DNA of 64,000 nt from Phytoseiulus persimilis (lineage: Eukaryota; Arthropoda; Arachnida; Mesostigmata; Phytoseiidae): assembly GCA_037576195.1 (NCBI GenBank), contig CM075104.1, positions 22,274,211 through 22,338,210 on the forward strand. The letters are read 5' to 3'. The notes under the pieces were generated by a model, which saw only the letters and a program-made list of their open reading frames with translations, was not told where the DNA came from and made no database searches. Below, piece by piece: positions 48,701 to 62,000 of the stretch; position 1 is the stretch's first letter; each line of letters begins with the position of its first letter. The position numbers and the translations under genes were made by a program.

Positions 48701-49965
48701 AGTGACAGGACTCAGCTCGGGTAGACTCACACGCCGAAGTTTGTTGAGTGCGAAAACTTTAGAAACTCGAGTTCACGGTGCCTAAAGGATATTTGAGAGA
48801 TGCTCTTGGATGCCAGACGAAGTACACGACTTGGTATGTTCCTTCTCGCAAATTCTTTTTTTTTTTTTCGATTGCCCGGAAGCACCCCGCTTGGTTACAA
48901 GTAAACTAGTAACTGGGTCAGCATTGGTATTCGATCGAAACGGCTCTTCCGTCGAGTTGCCGGAAAACCGAATCGGTCGGGTCGGGCTGATACATGCGGT
49001 GGTGGTGGCGCGCACTCACGACTCAGGTGACCGCCGCTTGAGACTGTCGAGTTGCCATCAGGTTTTTTGCACGAGCGAAACTTCGTCGGATTATGAGCGC
49101 TGGGGCTCGATTCGATTTTTCTGGGGACTCTGCGAACCGATATTCGCCTCGCGATCAGTCCGAACCGCGAGGAAACGGTCCAGGCAGCGCGCCTGACAGA
49201 TGGCACGAGTCAGCCGGTTCGTTTTTCATTTACGTCTCCGACCCGCAAAAGATCTTCGCGAAAAGGCACAAGGAACCACAGAAGTTTCAAGCGCCAGCAT
49301 GGTACGTCCGACGAGCGTTTTGCGCTGTTTTCCTCCCACCACGGAGCTCGACAGGTTGACTTTCAGCGCGGGGTTCGGGATGGAAACAATCGGTGGCGTT
49401 GCGCGTATCTGATGGTGGTTCAGGTGCTCGGTCACAGTTATGGAGAATAATTCGATGAAGTCGCGGTCGGTCATCTTCCGGCTGCCGACAATCATCGGCG
49501 ACAAGAGCAACGACAGCGTCATCATCAAGCCACAGCAACAACAATTAGCAAACAGACCACGGCCCATCTCCGGCTGAATCCGCCGCTAAGCTGTCCGTAA
49601 CCCCAATGCAGCGTTCAGGAAGTGAACGAAGCATGTTTGTTTGGGTTTGCTGCTGCTTGATCCCGGCGGCCCACGGCGGCTCTTCTGTCGACTCTTGTCG
49701 GTCTATCTGTTCGTCGTCATCATCCGGAGATCCAGAATCCACTTTCCCTTCAGCGGCACCGTGACGTTTTCCGGTTGCAGCGAGCCCAGTTCTTGCCAGC
49801 GGCTCGTCCGCTTGGACTAGATAAGCTGATCTAGAAACTTTCGCTTTCATGGGAGTGCCCTAGTCGGGCACGGCAGAATCGCTCATGTGTTCCGAACTCG
49901 GGCCCGGTCACCCACTTGCTCCATGGACAAGCTCAAAATCAACTCAGCGTAGATTCTTCGACAGT

Positions 49966-49988
49966 CGGCCGGCCGGCCGGCCGGCCGG
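49966..49988. repeat. CGGC tetranucleotide repeat
   Basis: Self-complementary (CGGC)n of 23 bases, i.e. repeated GGCC/CCGG sites. A similar block (gccggccggccgaccggcc) lies at about 52603-52621. CpG-dense, upstream of Hr4. Confidence 0.85.
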
Positions 49989-52900
49989 TCTCCTGTAGAT
50001 TGTCAACCCTCTGAGAGCCGAACAATTCGCGGTCGGTACTTTTCTGCATTTCGTAACTTATCGGACTCGAGTCCAGGAGAACTCAAGGGGTGGGAACGCG
50101 ATTCAGGCAAAAAGGAAAACGGAGTACTCAGAAACATCCTGATTTCCGAGACGGCTCCGCCGATTCGTCCGGCATGAGCTTGGGGTCAGTTCAGGATCTC
50201 GAGAGTTTTCAAAATCAGCGAAACGGGGAGCTCGGGCTCGAGCTCGGTTTCATCGTGGATACGTTCGCCGCCGATCGCCGTCTGACTCAGCCGATGCGAT
50301 CAGATGTTTCTTCTTTGCCCCAGAAACGCGGGTTTCTGTCGCGGGAACGGCTCTCAGCTGATTCGCCCGCCGCCGGTGGAGCCCTGGTCGGACTGCCGGT
50401 TGGTAAGCGGGCTGGTCGCTTGACTGGCTGGTTGCAGAACCGGTACAGTCGTCGCCAACGCTTTCCCTTCCTCCATTCATCCCTCACTTGCTTACCGGGA
50501 GCGAACCGGCGTCCAAACTCGGGTTCCGACGCTCCGTCAGTTTGCGTTTGTGACGGTTACAATGCGCGCGTCGGATACTTGCCGTCGCTTTCTGTGGAAG
50601 TGATTTTGAGTGACATTTCCATTCTAAATATCGTTTCATCTGTTTCTGCTTTCTTCGAGGGCAGCGTGATTGTTTCGGTTGCTGCAGCTGCTATTCTCAC
50701 TGCGGACTCGAGCTAATTCCAACATGAACTCGTGAGACTTTCGCAGTGCCTATTGGATTAAGTTCAGTGGTTCGACAACCGGGCTCTCCGGAGCGTGAAA
50801 TTCATCTTACTCTGGATAGCTGAGTTACCCGGAAACCGTACGTTATTTCTAGGTATCCATCGAATGGATCACACTAGATAGACTGCCATTAGGGAAGAAG
50901 AAGCTCGATTTCTCGCGCGAAGATGAATTTCCTTCTCCGATGGCGTTGACGCACTCCGAATATGTTTCCCGGTGTCACGTTGGATCGCACTGGCTGCCTT
51001 CCGCACGAACTTTTTGGCACTTTGAAGGAAAAACCCGCGTTCGTGACTTGAGAAACTGTGGCATTGACGCGAACCAGCGGTCGTCCGTAACTTTTCTCGA
51101 TCCATCGCGGAACACCTCAGTTGAGACGACGGGTTCAGAGACAACGAGAGATCAGACGCACGCGCGCGGTCTCCAAGGCAAGTCGACACTCGCGGCTTCT
51201 CGTGACACCTGCATTGCCACTCACGCTCATTGAGGCTCTACTCCGCTGAGAGCTCTGAGTGACTGGTTAGCCGGCTGGTTGGTTGGCTGACTGGCTGGTT
51301 TTCGGATCGGAGGCCACAGCATTGGCTTCCTGGTGTTTTTTTTTTCTTCTCTTGAAACGGGGTGACCCAGACACCGCCTGCGAGATGGTTGCCGTTAGTC
51401 TTCGGAGAGAGTTAACCAATCTCCGGTTTTACATAACGGCTCTCTCAATGTGCGCAGTCGAGGTGAATCTTCGTGTGCCGATCTGAACGATCGAATCGGT
51501 GGAGTCACGGCTCCCCATGCATACAAATATACAATGGCGAGACTACGACCGACCCGGATCGACTGGACTCGGGGTTTTCGTCTTCTGTTCGGCGCTCAGT
51601 TACCACTCTATGTAGACCTCAGAACCGATTTTCGGTTATCGATCCCATGCTCCATCGTTGATCTTCGGGACTCCCTCTAAAGGAGAGATGAAACTCTGAC
51701 GGGATTTTCCACAGAACGTTTTCCAGCCACTTGAACGGGTTGAGATATGAGAGTCACAGCGTTGATTGATTGCCCTCCCAGTCGCTCTGGATTGGGCGAA
51801 GATGTTGTACTATGCCTCGGATCGATCGGGTCGTGCCGCGAGGTCGCCTCGTCGAGTTCAGACACTTGTCCCATGTCTTCTCTCTCCGTCTGTCGCTCAG
51901 AGGTCCCGTTAGTTCAAGAGCGGCAGAGATAGAAGTGGAGAGAGTGTCTCTAGCGAGCAAGGAACCTCATAGCAGGATACGCGACCTCAATTCTAGCTCG
52001 AGTTCACCGACCATTGACTGGGTCAGGGTTTCTCTGTAGCTAGCCGGGTACTGTTATGACACTCGAATGAGAGAGGGGGAGAGAGTTCTATTTCGGACAG
52101 ACACGTTTCCTCTCGCTACGCAACACGAGAATAGCTGCTCGGGAGATTCACGTTTCTCCGCTGAATCCGTTCCGTCGGCAAGATCATCGAACTCGTTCGG
52201 CAATCTCGTTCGCGTGGTTGCGCAACACCGGCCTCTCTTTGAGCTCGGACCCGATTGCCCGAGGCCAGAGGTTGATAGTTGAGCAAGCACGGTGTACGCC
52301 CGCACATTAGATTCGAGAATTCGGTGTCTCCATTCAAGATGTGCCAAACGAGATTTTCCTCTCCCTTCTTTCATCATTCTCGTTTCGAACAGATTGAGCC
52401 TCTGTTGTCGACGTCGTCGTTGATGGCTGTTTCAACACATCTCCAGTCAGTGTTTCCGTTGAACACCGGTTGAGTTCTCATAAGAAACAGCCGCGGCCGA
52501 GCGCTTTTTCGCTGGGAGGTGAATGTCCTTCTGAAGGTCACGTAAAAGATCTGGGTTAGGCTAGGCTATTGAACCTGGGCCCCCCGACATCCGTGCCTGA
52601 CTGCCGGCCGGCCGACCGGCCTGCCCTTCTGGCTTCTTCTTCAGCACGGCCTCTTCGTTTCCTTCTTCTGCCTGTTGCTCTCCCTCTTCGGTTCCACGAA
52701 GCGGATCCGCGACCCTTTAGAGAACTGAATAATGTTCTCATCTAACAGCGGCAGCAGACCTAGGCGTGTGAGCCGGCGGTCACCGAACCCGCCCGATCGA
52801 GCGAGCGAGCGGCGGCCGCCCGTCAGCCCGCTGGTGGATTCTGCGGATTTTCGTTGGTTGTCGTATCAAGATTCACCGAGGGCTCCATTTATTTATAGCT

Positions 52901-53093
52901 GACAGTGAAAAGTCATTGTGGCTCCTAAATAGTTCCAACTGGATGGAGTTCTCGGAGCTTCTTCGGCTGACCCAGAGCTCGCTCGATCGGGCCGATGCGC
53001 GGAAACAAGAGTCATTGCCGGCAACTGGATCTGCGCGCATTCACGCTCACGCCCGGTGATCTCAACGCGAGCTTTGGTGATTTCAGGTGAACT

Positions 53094-56000
53094 ATGTTGA
53101 TCGTGACACCGCAACCGCGGCCTTCCTCGCCATCCTTGAGTTCCCAACCCGCCAAGCCGCCTAAGCAGAAAAGCAAGAGCAAGGACGGCAAACCGCCGTC
53201 CTCCTTAACCCCTCAGACAGGAGTGCCGTCGACAGGAGCTTCACCCTGTGCACCGCACTTCAAGTCGAAGGCAGCCCGCGAGTATTTGAACGCTCTCAGT
53301 CCGGGACGCCTGACACCGCCTTCGTCGGAGGAAGAAAGTCCTCTCGATCATCACACGCTCTCTCAACATCGTCATCATCTGTTGCGTCATCATCCCCATC
53401 TGTACACCCTGGCCGAGTCGGAAGGCTACGCCGTGAGCCCCAACGCGTTGCTGGAGGCGAAGTTGAGGGCTGGAGCGAGTCTGGCCCCCAAGATGAGCCT
53501 TTTCCATGACATAAAGCTCAAGCGCAGGAAGGTAGATTCGCGCACCTCAAGCGATGGCGAAGGCTCGACGTCGACCGAGGGCTCCAGCCCGCCGAGGAGC
53601 ACCTCTCCCGGGGAGCCGCTGTCCGAGTTCTCCGAAAAGATGGCGCAGAAATTCGAGGCGGACGACAACTTCGATCAGCCGTCATCGAAAGTGGCCAAGA
53701 TCGAAACGGCGCCAGGAGTCGTCAAACCATCGAGAACGATTCTCGAGGAGGCTCTGACCAACGGGGCGGCGAAACTCCTGCCCATGATCAAAGTGACTAG
53801 AGGAGAAGACACCGATCCCAACGGAAGTATCGTGTCCAGGACAAACGGCACGACGGGCAGTGACTTGAGTGAGTCCGAGGGATCGAGCAGCAATTCGCCT
53901 CAAACACCAGAGACGGCTTCAACGCTCGTGAGCAGTCCTGAGGGATCGGAGGCATCGTCAGGATCGGAGAAGTTGAACGCTCAGCGTATCCATCAAGACC
54001 TCCCCGGCAAGGAAGCCTCACGGAGCGGTTTGGATGGACTCGCCGAGATCGCGACTGAAATCGCCAACGGACTTCGGCCCGACGTGCCAAAGAAAGGTAT
54101 ACTCGAGGCTTCTCTGCTACGGCGGCCTTGTCGATCGGCCGCCTCGAGTCCCACAGCGAGAGATCGCTCCAGTCCGATCTACAGAGCCCCCTCGGCGCCG
54201 TCGCAGAACCTTCAGTGGGAGGCATCGAAGAGCGCGTTCGTCAGACCGATCGATGCGCCGAACTCCCCCCTCGGAGGGGAGTCCGAGCACAGTCTGGCAC
54301 TGCTGCGTTTGATGTCGCATTACCGCCAGCAGGTGAACGGTGGCAATGCTGGTGTGACGACGAATCAACCGTCAACGCCCACTGAACTCTACAACGGAAA
54401 CGGTTCTCTCTGGCAATCAACTAGTGCAACGACGGTAGACAAACGCAGCCCGACGCGATCGCCTTCGAGGTCGCCGTCGCTCCACGAGCAGCGGGCAAGG
54501 AAAACGGAGAGTCAGGAAGTGCTCACAACCGATGTCGAACTCCAATCACGACTTCAGAGTCAACCGATCCTGGCGGACCGTCTGCAGGATCGACTCGCAT
54601 CGCCCGGACTAGCAGCACATCCTGGCTCGCCGGGCTCCCCTCAGATGTCTCGCCTCCAGTCGCAACTGATGGGTACTGACCGGGTACGCTACCCTGCGGC
54701 ACAGCAGAGGGCAGCTTACCCTCAGCAGAGGTACAGCCCTCCCTACCCGCTGCTGTCACAATCGGCTGCCGGCTCACACCGAACAAGTCCCTACCCGTCG
54801 AACGACATTGTCATATTCTCGACTCAACAGCGGCCCGCATCCACTTCGCCCTTATCCACGGAGGTTAGTTTAGACTTCGTTACCTCTTCCTCCGACCTAA
54901 GGGGATGCGCTGGGGCATGCCTGGCGTCTGCCCTAGAAGACCGTAAAGTGCCGAACGGTCTTCTCCCCGTCGTGGTATCGAGTACGACTCTAAGTCATAC
55001 ATTTTTAGGGAACGCCTTTCCGGACACAGTGGCCCCCCGAAGCCGGCTCAGCGAATCTGGCTCTGAATCTGACATCTCCGAAAGAACCAGGCAAGGAGGA
55101 GACAGACGAGGAGGATGATCAACCTATGATCTGCATGATCTGTGAAGACAAAGCAACAGGACTGCACTACGGCATCATCACGTGCGAGGGGTAATTATTC
55201 GTTGCATTGGGCTTCATCTGACGGGTCAAAAACAATCTTGATCGATGTATGAAAGGACAAGCGATCATTGTTGGGTTGTGTTGGCAGCGGCTCGTCGTCA
55301 GAGGCCTTGTCACCGAAAGGACTACTTCTTGGTGGTTCAATTTTGGGGCCAGGATCCGGAGAGTTGAGATCCTGTAAGACTTAACCGCATGTCTCTCCTC
55401 CAGATGCAAAGGATTCTTCAAACGAACGGTACAAAACAAACGAGTTTACACTTGCGTGGCAGAAGGAAACTGTGAGATCAACAAGGCCCAGAGGAATCGT
55501 TGTCAATACTGCCGTTTCCAGAAATGTCTCCGCCAGGGAATGGTTCTTGCTGGTAAGTCCATCTGGCTCCGCAGCGGATTCTAGGAAAGGACGAAGCAGA
55601 TCTTCTCGATCTTCCAGCAGAAGACACGCTAATAATGTCAGAACACAAAGGCGGAAGGTGGCCAACATATCTGGACGCGTTTGTTGTCTGTTTGTCCGTC
55701 CACTTGGCCGGTCGCTCGCTCGCTTGGTTGGACGGCTGGCCGCTAGGTCGAACGAGCAAGAGAGCGACCGAATAGACCGCTTCGGTCGCCGTCGATGGAA
55801 GTCCAGGAAGAGGGCCGGAACCGAAGCGTCTGTCGTGACCTCGATTCGCGGTTCGCATCGAGCACTGCTTTTCTTGCCAGCCGTCACTTGGCCACAGAAC
55901 ATTTGCCGTAGTCTAGTTCCCTTCAAGTTCTTCTTCAATGAAGCGCGGTGATCCTATGAAAATTCTGAAAATTCAGCAAAAAAAAATACGAACGCCATCC

Positions 56001-59000
56001 CGGTATTGTGGTGGCGAGCCGCACGACTGCGGGCCAACTCGGGTGCGAGCGAGCATCATGGATATTCATGAAGTTCGAATCCACCCGTGCGGGCGAATCA
56101 ACCACAAGGAGTAAATTGCTGGAGGAGGAAAAGCTCCACGACAAGAGTTCCGACTTCGAGCCCTCGTGAAACCCCCTCACAGATCGAATCACGAACAGGC
56201 TCTGGAACTCTAGTAAATCCGGTCGGAGGCGTAACGTTGACTGCATAAGAGCGACCTTGGCTACAGCACCGCACTTCTGTAGATAGAAAGTACCTGTCCG
56301 TGATGCAAGCGGTCTTGGATAGCACGGGTGCAACAGCCTCTCAAGGATGGTCCTTGTTTACCCGTCTGTCTTTCCATTGATTTATCCTTCGGCTCGCAGT
56401 AGGGGAAATTCTGGCCCGAGTTTCGGGATCAGGATGGCACGAACAGACCAACTTGCAAGCCGCGTTTTCGAAGCGAGTTTCTTGAGCGTCCCTTCTCCCT
56501 TCACAGCTGTGCGGGAAGACCGAATGCCAGGTGGTCGGAACTCCGGTGCGGTTTACAACCTGTACAAAGTCAAGTACAAAAAGCACAAGAAGAAAGGTAC
56601 CAACGGTCCGAGCAACACCGCCATCAACGGGACTCAATCGAAGCTTCTCGCGCCGCAAGCTCCGAGTCCCAACGGAATTTCGTAAGTTTTCGGGAAGCAT
56701 GCATTCAGTAACCACGAATATATTTCCTTCTCGAGCCTGTTATCGAGCCTAACAGCACTCTCCGACTCATTTTTTGCGACACTGACAGGCAGACCATGCT
56801 TCCACCCGCCGTTTCTCCGAAAGATATCGAATGGGCCCAGAGCCCTAGTCCCGTGACAACGGTGGCAGCCACACCTGCAGCGAACCAAGCCGCTCCAGTT
56901 GTCGGAGGTATTCTCAAGACAGCCCTCACTTCTCCAAACCAAGTATTACATCTCAGACAGCAACCTGTTCGGCCAGCTATCGAAGTCACCAGCAGCAAAG
57001 ACAGCCCTGCGTCGGTTCGTGCTCCTTTGACACCTGCGGACGCCCTGAGATTGATACGGGACCTTATCGACTGCGATGACTTCGAGGATGTAGCTACGCT
57101 GAACAACATGGAAGACCTTCTCACCGACAAAGGTGGCCACGAGCTGCCGGACAAGTTGTGCGAGATCGGAGACAACATCGTTTATAAGTTAGTGCAATGG
57201 ACCAAGCGGCTGCCGTTCTATCAGGAGATCCCTCTGGCCGTCCACACTCAGGTGAGTCCCCGAAACGGAAAGTTCTCCCGTTCTGTAGATAGGCGGAAGG
57301 AGGCGATGGTCCAGCTGGGCGCCCTACGATGCTGTTGTGAGTGCTTTTCCAAAACTGGGCTCTTGGCCCGAGCGTTTCGTTTTGGGAGGGACAGAATACG
57401 ACTTCGTCAGTCGAACCGGCACTCGTCGTGCCGAACAGCCGGCTACTAACCAGCGAGTCTGCCAGTTAGTCGTCTTGGACGCTGTTTCCTCAGAGCGTGG
57501 GCGGCTGATATGGATGATGACCCTCCGAACACTGGACGGAGCTCTTTTCGGTCATCGGGGTCATTGGGGCCTTTCTCGTGGCCGCTTGACATTGTCTGTG
57601 TTTGGTTGCTTTCTCGCTAGCTAGCTAGCTCGCTCGCTCGTCCGCCGAACGCACGCCCGTCCGCCCGCCGCCCGGGTCGCTCAGCCATTCGATTCGTTCT
57701 TCAACTTCTATCCCGTCGGTCGTCAGTCGTCGGCTTCCTTCACGAGTCTTCACTTCCTCCATTCCTCCCGGCTTGTCTCGCTTGCTCGCTGTTCCAGAAT
57801 CGGGTCTGGTCCACGCAGCCGGTCTAAGCGAACGTGGTGGAGCTGTGATGCTGCTGGTTTAGCAGAAACTTCCGCGTCCCACTGGGCCACTGGGTCACTA
57901 GAAGAAACGTCCGTCGCAGCCAGCCCGGCCCGCAGTCGGCAAGCCCCGAGACATTCTGCTGCTCGCCATCGTCAGCAGTTAACTATTCTAACCAACGGGC
58001 GCCCAGGACGGCGGGCGGGTTGCCCGTCGCTCGAGCGGTTCGCTATCCGAGTCGCTTCGCTGGTCGGCGATCGACCACCTTCCTAGTTCTTGGCTCCTGT
58101 TGTCGGGAGGCAAGCTACAGAAGCGAACGGATAGCTTGAGCGGCGGTTACCGCGGTGAATTCCACTTCGGCAACCAGCGTTGATGACCTTCTGGTGACTG
58201 ACTGAAGGCTCCGAAACGGCTCGTAGGGGCATCGCCCTGCCAAGGTTCAGACCCTGAATCAATGACGGAGGGTGACGATGTCAAACGAAACGCTATCGGC
58301 CATGTTCAGTGCCGGCGACTGCCTGACTGGAAATGCTTAGCACTGTTACCGCTGCTGCTTGAGACGAAGCCAGTGGATGGCAAAACTTAGTACTTAAATG
58401 AAGGCTGCCAAATGATGGATCGGCAGCGTCCCGGCGTACAGAACTTCAATTCATTCCGATCGCTGTACGTTGCGGCCTATCCAAACACTCACGACTCCAG
58501 ATGTTTGTGTGTACCCACTTTCCTGGCAGGATTCTCGGGCTTTCGTTTCCAGTACTTCTTGACTGTTACGAATAGAGGGCTCCCGCGTCAGCGTTGTGTT
58601 GACCGTAGTGCTTCTGGGAAACTCTCGAATCTTCTCGCAGGAAACAACTTCTCCCGATTCGAAATCGAAAGCGTAAACGCCTTCCGCGACCGCATGCTGC
58701 TGAAGAAAGACACAGAACGGTCTCAACAGTGCGGTAACCTGGCCCACACCGAATCGGAGGGGAGAACCCTCTAGGTTCTCCTGATACCTAAGATGCGGCA
58801 GCCGCTCGTTGCTATTACAATGATTCAGAATCAGCGACTAAACTACTGTTGCCGCCGCTGCGGCTGCTGTTACTGCCACCAGCACTGTCGCTGTCGTCGC
58901 TGCTGCTGTTGTTGTCGTTGTTGTTGACGGGGCTGCCACTGCTACGGCTGCCGGCGCTCTATGCTCTATGTGGGTCAACCACAAGCAGGGGCAACGCACT

Positions 59001-62000
59001 TTCATGGACGAATACCGCTTGCCAGAGGGTGGCACGGTCGTCGTGCCCGTCAAATCCTCCTGCACCCGCTGTCTTGGAAAACCGGTGCCCGTCGGCTTCC
59101 GAGAGAATCGAAGGATTATTATTCGGAATCCGTATTGTTTGAGGAACGGGAGCGCGCGTTCATCGGGAGACACTAGGCAGTCCCCTCCCGCCACGGAGAC
59201 CCTTGGAACTTCCTCGTCGGAAACCACGTGAACGCTTCATTGGTTCTTGATGTTCGGAGTCCCGTCGGAATGCTCGCGTTGAACACAAATCACACCGAGA
59301 TGGGACTCAGATGTACCAATAGCCCAGAGAATCTTGTGTCCACCTCCATTGGCCGCTTAGGTCTCGACCCGCCGTGCGCCTTCTGGGTCTCAAATGTGGG
59401 TCAGTGAGAGGCTCCGCCAGGCAGTCAGTCAGTCAGCCAACAGGGCAATGCACCCTAAAGGCCCCCGTGCTCAGTTACCTGCTATTTTGAAACCGACTCG
59501 CTCGAATTGTTTTAATTCTCCTAGTCACATGTTTCCATTTAAAGAGGGTCTTGATCCCTCTCATGACGGCGCTGATCTTCTTCCGCCAGATGATTCATTC
59601 GAAAAACTCTGACGTGTCTGCTTCCAGGACGCGTTCGATTTGTCATCGGCGCGTCGAACTCTAGGGTTTCGCTGAGCAAATCCGAGAATGAAAACAACTG
59701 ACGCCTTATCGAAAAATATGCGTCTCTCCAGTTCCTCTCGCGACCGATCAGTTCGGAGCTCGCGAAACAGCGACCAGGCCCGGCGGAAACCGAGCAGCAA
59801 TACGATGATTCTTGGAGGATTTTCTACATGTTATTCGGGGAGGCCCATCAGACCCATATGGAAATCCCCGAAGCCACTTGGGAGATTCAGAAGTGTTGGC
59901 GACAACGGATTTCGTCCAGGGAGGTATTCGAACGTTGTCATGTATTGACGTGTGGAGCCGCTTGAACCCTCGCCGCTGACGTTTGAGCTGAACCCTTTAG
60001 CAACAAACGGTTCGCAGTCTAGCCGTCAGTGCTGAAGTCCGTCAGCCGAAGGCCCCGAGAGGAACGAACTTTCAAGGACTTCGTCGGCGCCAGGGTCAGA
60101 ACCCCGGCGGATGAAGTGAAACAAACCCACACTTCGATGATGATAGTGAAAATGGTGATGGTGGTGATGATGATGCTCATCAAATGCGATACCGGTGATC
60201 ATCTGAGGGTTGCAAATACGAAGAAGAGTTGAGGTCTAGCAAGGATGTTTCTCTTTGAAAATCTGGACGAGCTTCCAGCTCGCACCAACAGAGAACAAGC
60301 CGAGAGAGATTCGTGGAAATCCGTCCCGGGGCTCGAGATTCTCTGAATATCTCTCAAGATGAGTCGGGAGGTTCAGAACTATCTGATTGGAGTTGGTGGA
60401 GATTCTACAGCTCTGATCGAGCGTGTCGTTGGTGTAGTCGATCTCTCTGACTCGGCCGATTTGGACCAAGGAACGGATCGCCACGCGAGTTATGGGGTAG
60501 ATTTGAAACTGGTCCAGTAGATCGCTGACAAGTGCAAGACGTTTTGCTTGATCACAATGGAGATCACGAAGCCAGTTCAACTCGGTTCGCATTCGGCAGT
60601 AGATGTCGTCGTCGACGCCGCTGCTGCTGCCGGCAACGTAAGACCGCAAGGCATTGACTAAGTCCACGAGCAACGAATGAACCAACCGGCCGCTAGTCAA
60701 GCAAGCTTCCAGTCAGGCAGCTACGCAGGCAGACAGGCAGAGAAAGCCCTGCTCTATCCGTTGGTTGACCCAGTAACGGGCGCCGGGGCGATGCCCCGGC
60801 AAGGCCGACAGCTTGCCATCAGCGACCGCAGCAATAACATTAGTAACGCCGGTGGCAGCGAATCACGGTGACGATCACAAGTCAGTCCGGCAAGTTGTTC
60901 GCTCTTTCTCCGTGTTCCCTACGAACTCGAAAACTGTCGAAAATGACTGACCGGGCGGCTGACCGGATGGCTAGCAGCCTGGCTGGCGGTTGGACAACGT
61001 CGACGGCGCCATAATATTCGCGAGGATTCCTGAGACCCTAAATGACGGGGTCCACCGCAGTTTCTGACTGGACGTCAACCTCTGTCTTTCTCGGGCAGGA
61101 TGGCTTGAACATCTCCAGAACAGAACTCGCTACAAGCGAGTCTGCAGATCCAGTTCCAGCAGCGTTTTTTCATCCCACTCCCGGAAAAATCCAACCTACC
61201 CGCCTGACCACGAAAGTGGGACTTGCAATTCTCTGGGACCAGAGCGGTCATCGTAGTTTTGAGATAAGCACCCGGGATAGCTCCGCGGCTCCTGTGTGCA
61301 TTGTTTCGAGGGCTTCGTTCAACTTTACGTCATTCTTTCCAGTTGCTCACTCACAAGTGGCATCAACTTTTGGTGCTCACAACTGCAGCTTACCAGTCAA
61401 TGCGCCTCCCGCCTAGATGCCCGCAAAGTCATGGAGTGTCCGATCCTGGTGCAGAAGACAGTGAAGTCAAGGCCGCCCTGCATGATCTACAGGGTAGTCT
61501 CACGGCGCTCATGGGCCGCCACATTGGTACGTACTGACACCGATCCCCTGACTCCCTGGGACGCTTAATCTTGGAATCATCCAGAGCAAACTTAATGACA
61601 CACTGTTATATACAGGAGGAATATTTATCATTGAGTCGATTCAATCCGAATCTGTGCGACTGAGTCCTCTGAATGATGACCTCTCTTAATGCAGGTATGG
61701 AACAGCTCGAGCAGGAGGCCGGAGAGCTCGTAGATAAATTAACTCGACTCGCACTCTGCTTGAGGCGAGGTGAAGTCACGATGGAGGAATACGTCTGCCT
61801 CAAGGTGCTCCTGATGCTCAATCACGGTGAGTTTTTGTGGAGCTTCAGTCCGTTGCATCGGATTCTTCGATAACGCCTCCGATCATTGCTTCGCTCGTAT
61901 TATAACCCTTCTTCCTCGCGAAAATGATATCCGAATCCTAAAGTTCTCTCTTCATGCACAGATGATTCTCAGAGTGCGCTGACGCCTATCAAAGACCGCT

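Larger units (their letters stand above)
34359..53085. other. CpG-rich upstream/intronic territory of Hr4, no firm gene
   Basis: Almost 19 kb with many overlapping open frames of 100-250 codons on both strands, all Arg/Ser/Pro-rich and without domains. This is what CpG-rich non-coding DNA produces. A possible short first exon is at 35035-35112 (MESVYRLLRDLSAML, ending at gtaaac). Simple repeats are listed separately. Because the first Hr4 coding exon begins at an acceptor (53085/53086), at least one 5' non-coding exon must lie upstream, so part of this stretch is intron of that gene. A large regulatory domain is typical for developmental nuclear receptors. Confidence 0.55.

Noticed and set aside
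50090-50716. 208-codon plus-strand open frame
   Set aside because: Low-complexity stretches (GRLTGW, SRRQRF) come from the same GGCT/CGGC-type repeats seen elsewhere; no splice, UTR or domain support.
54864-55118. Read-through of Hr4 exon 1 to the stop at 55118
   Set aside because: A donor at 54864 and an acceptor ending at 55008 restore the correct frame into the acidic linker and zinc fingers. The read-through would lose the DNA-binding domain.
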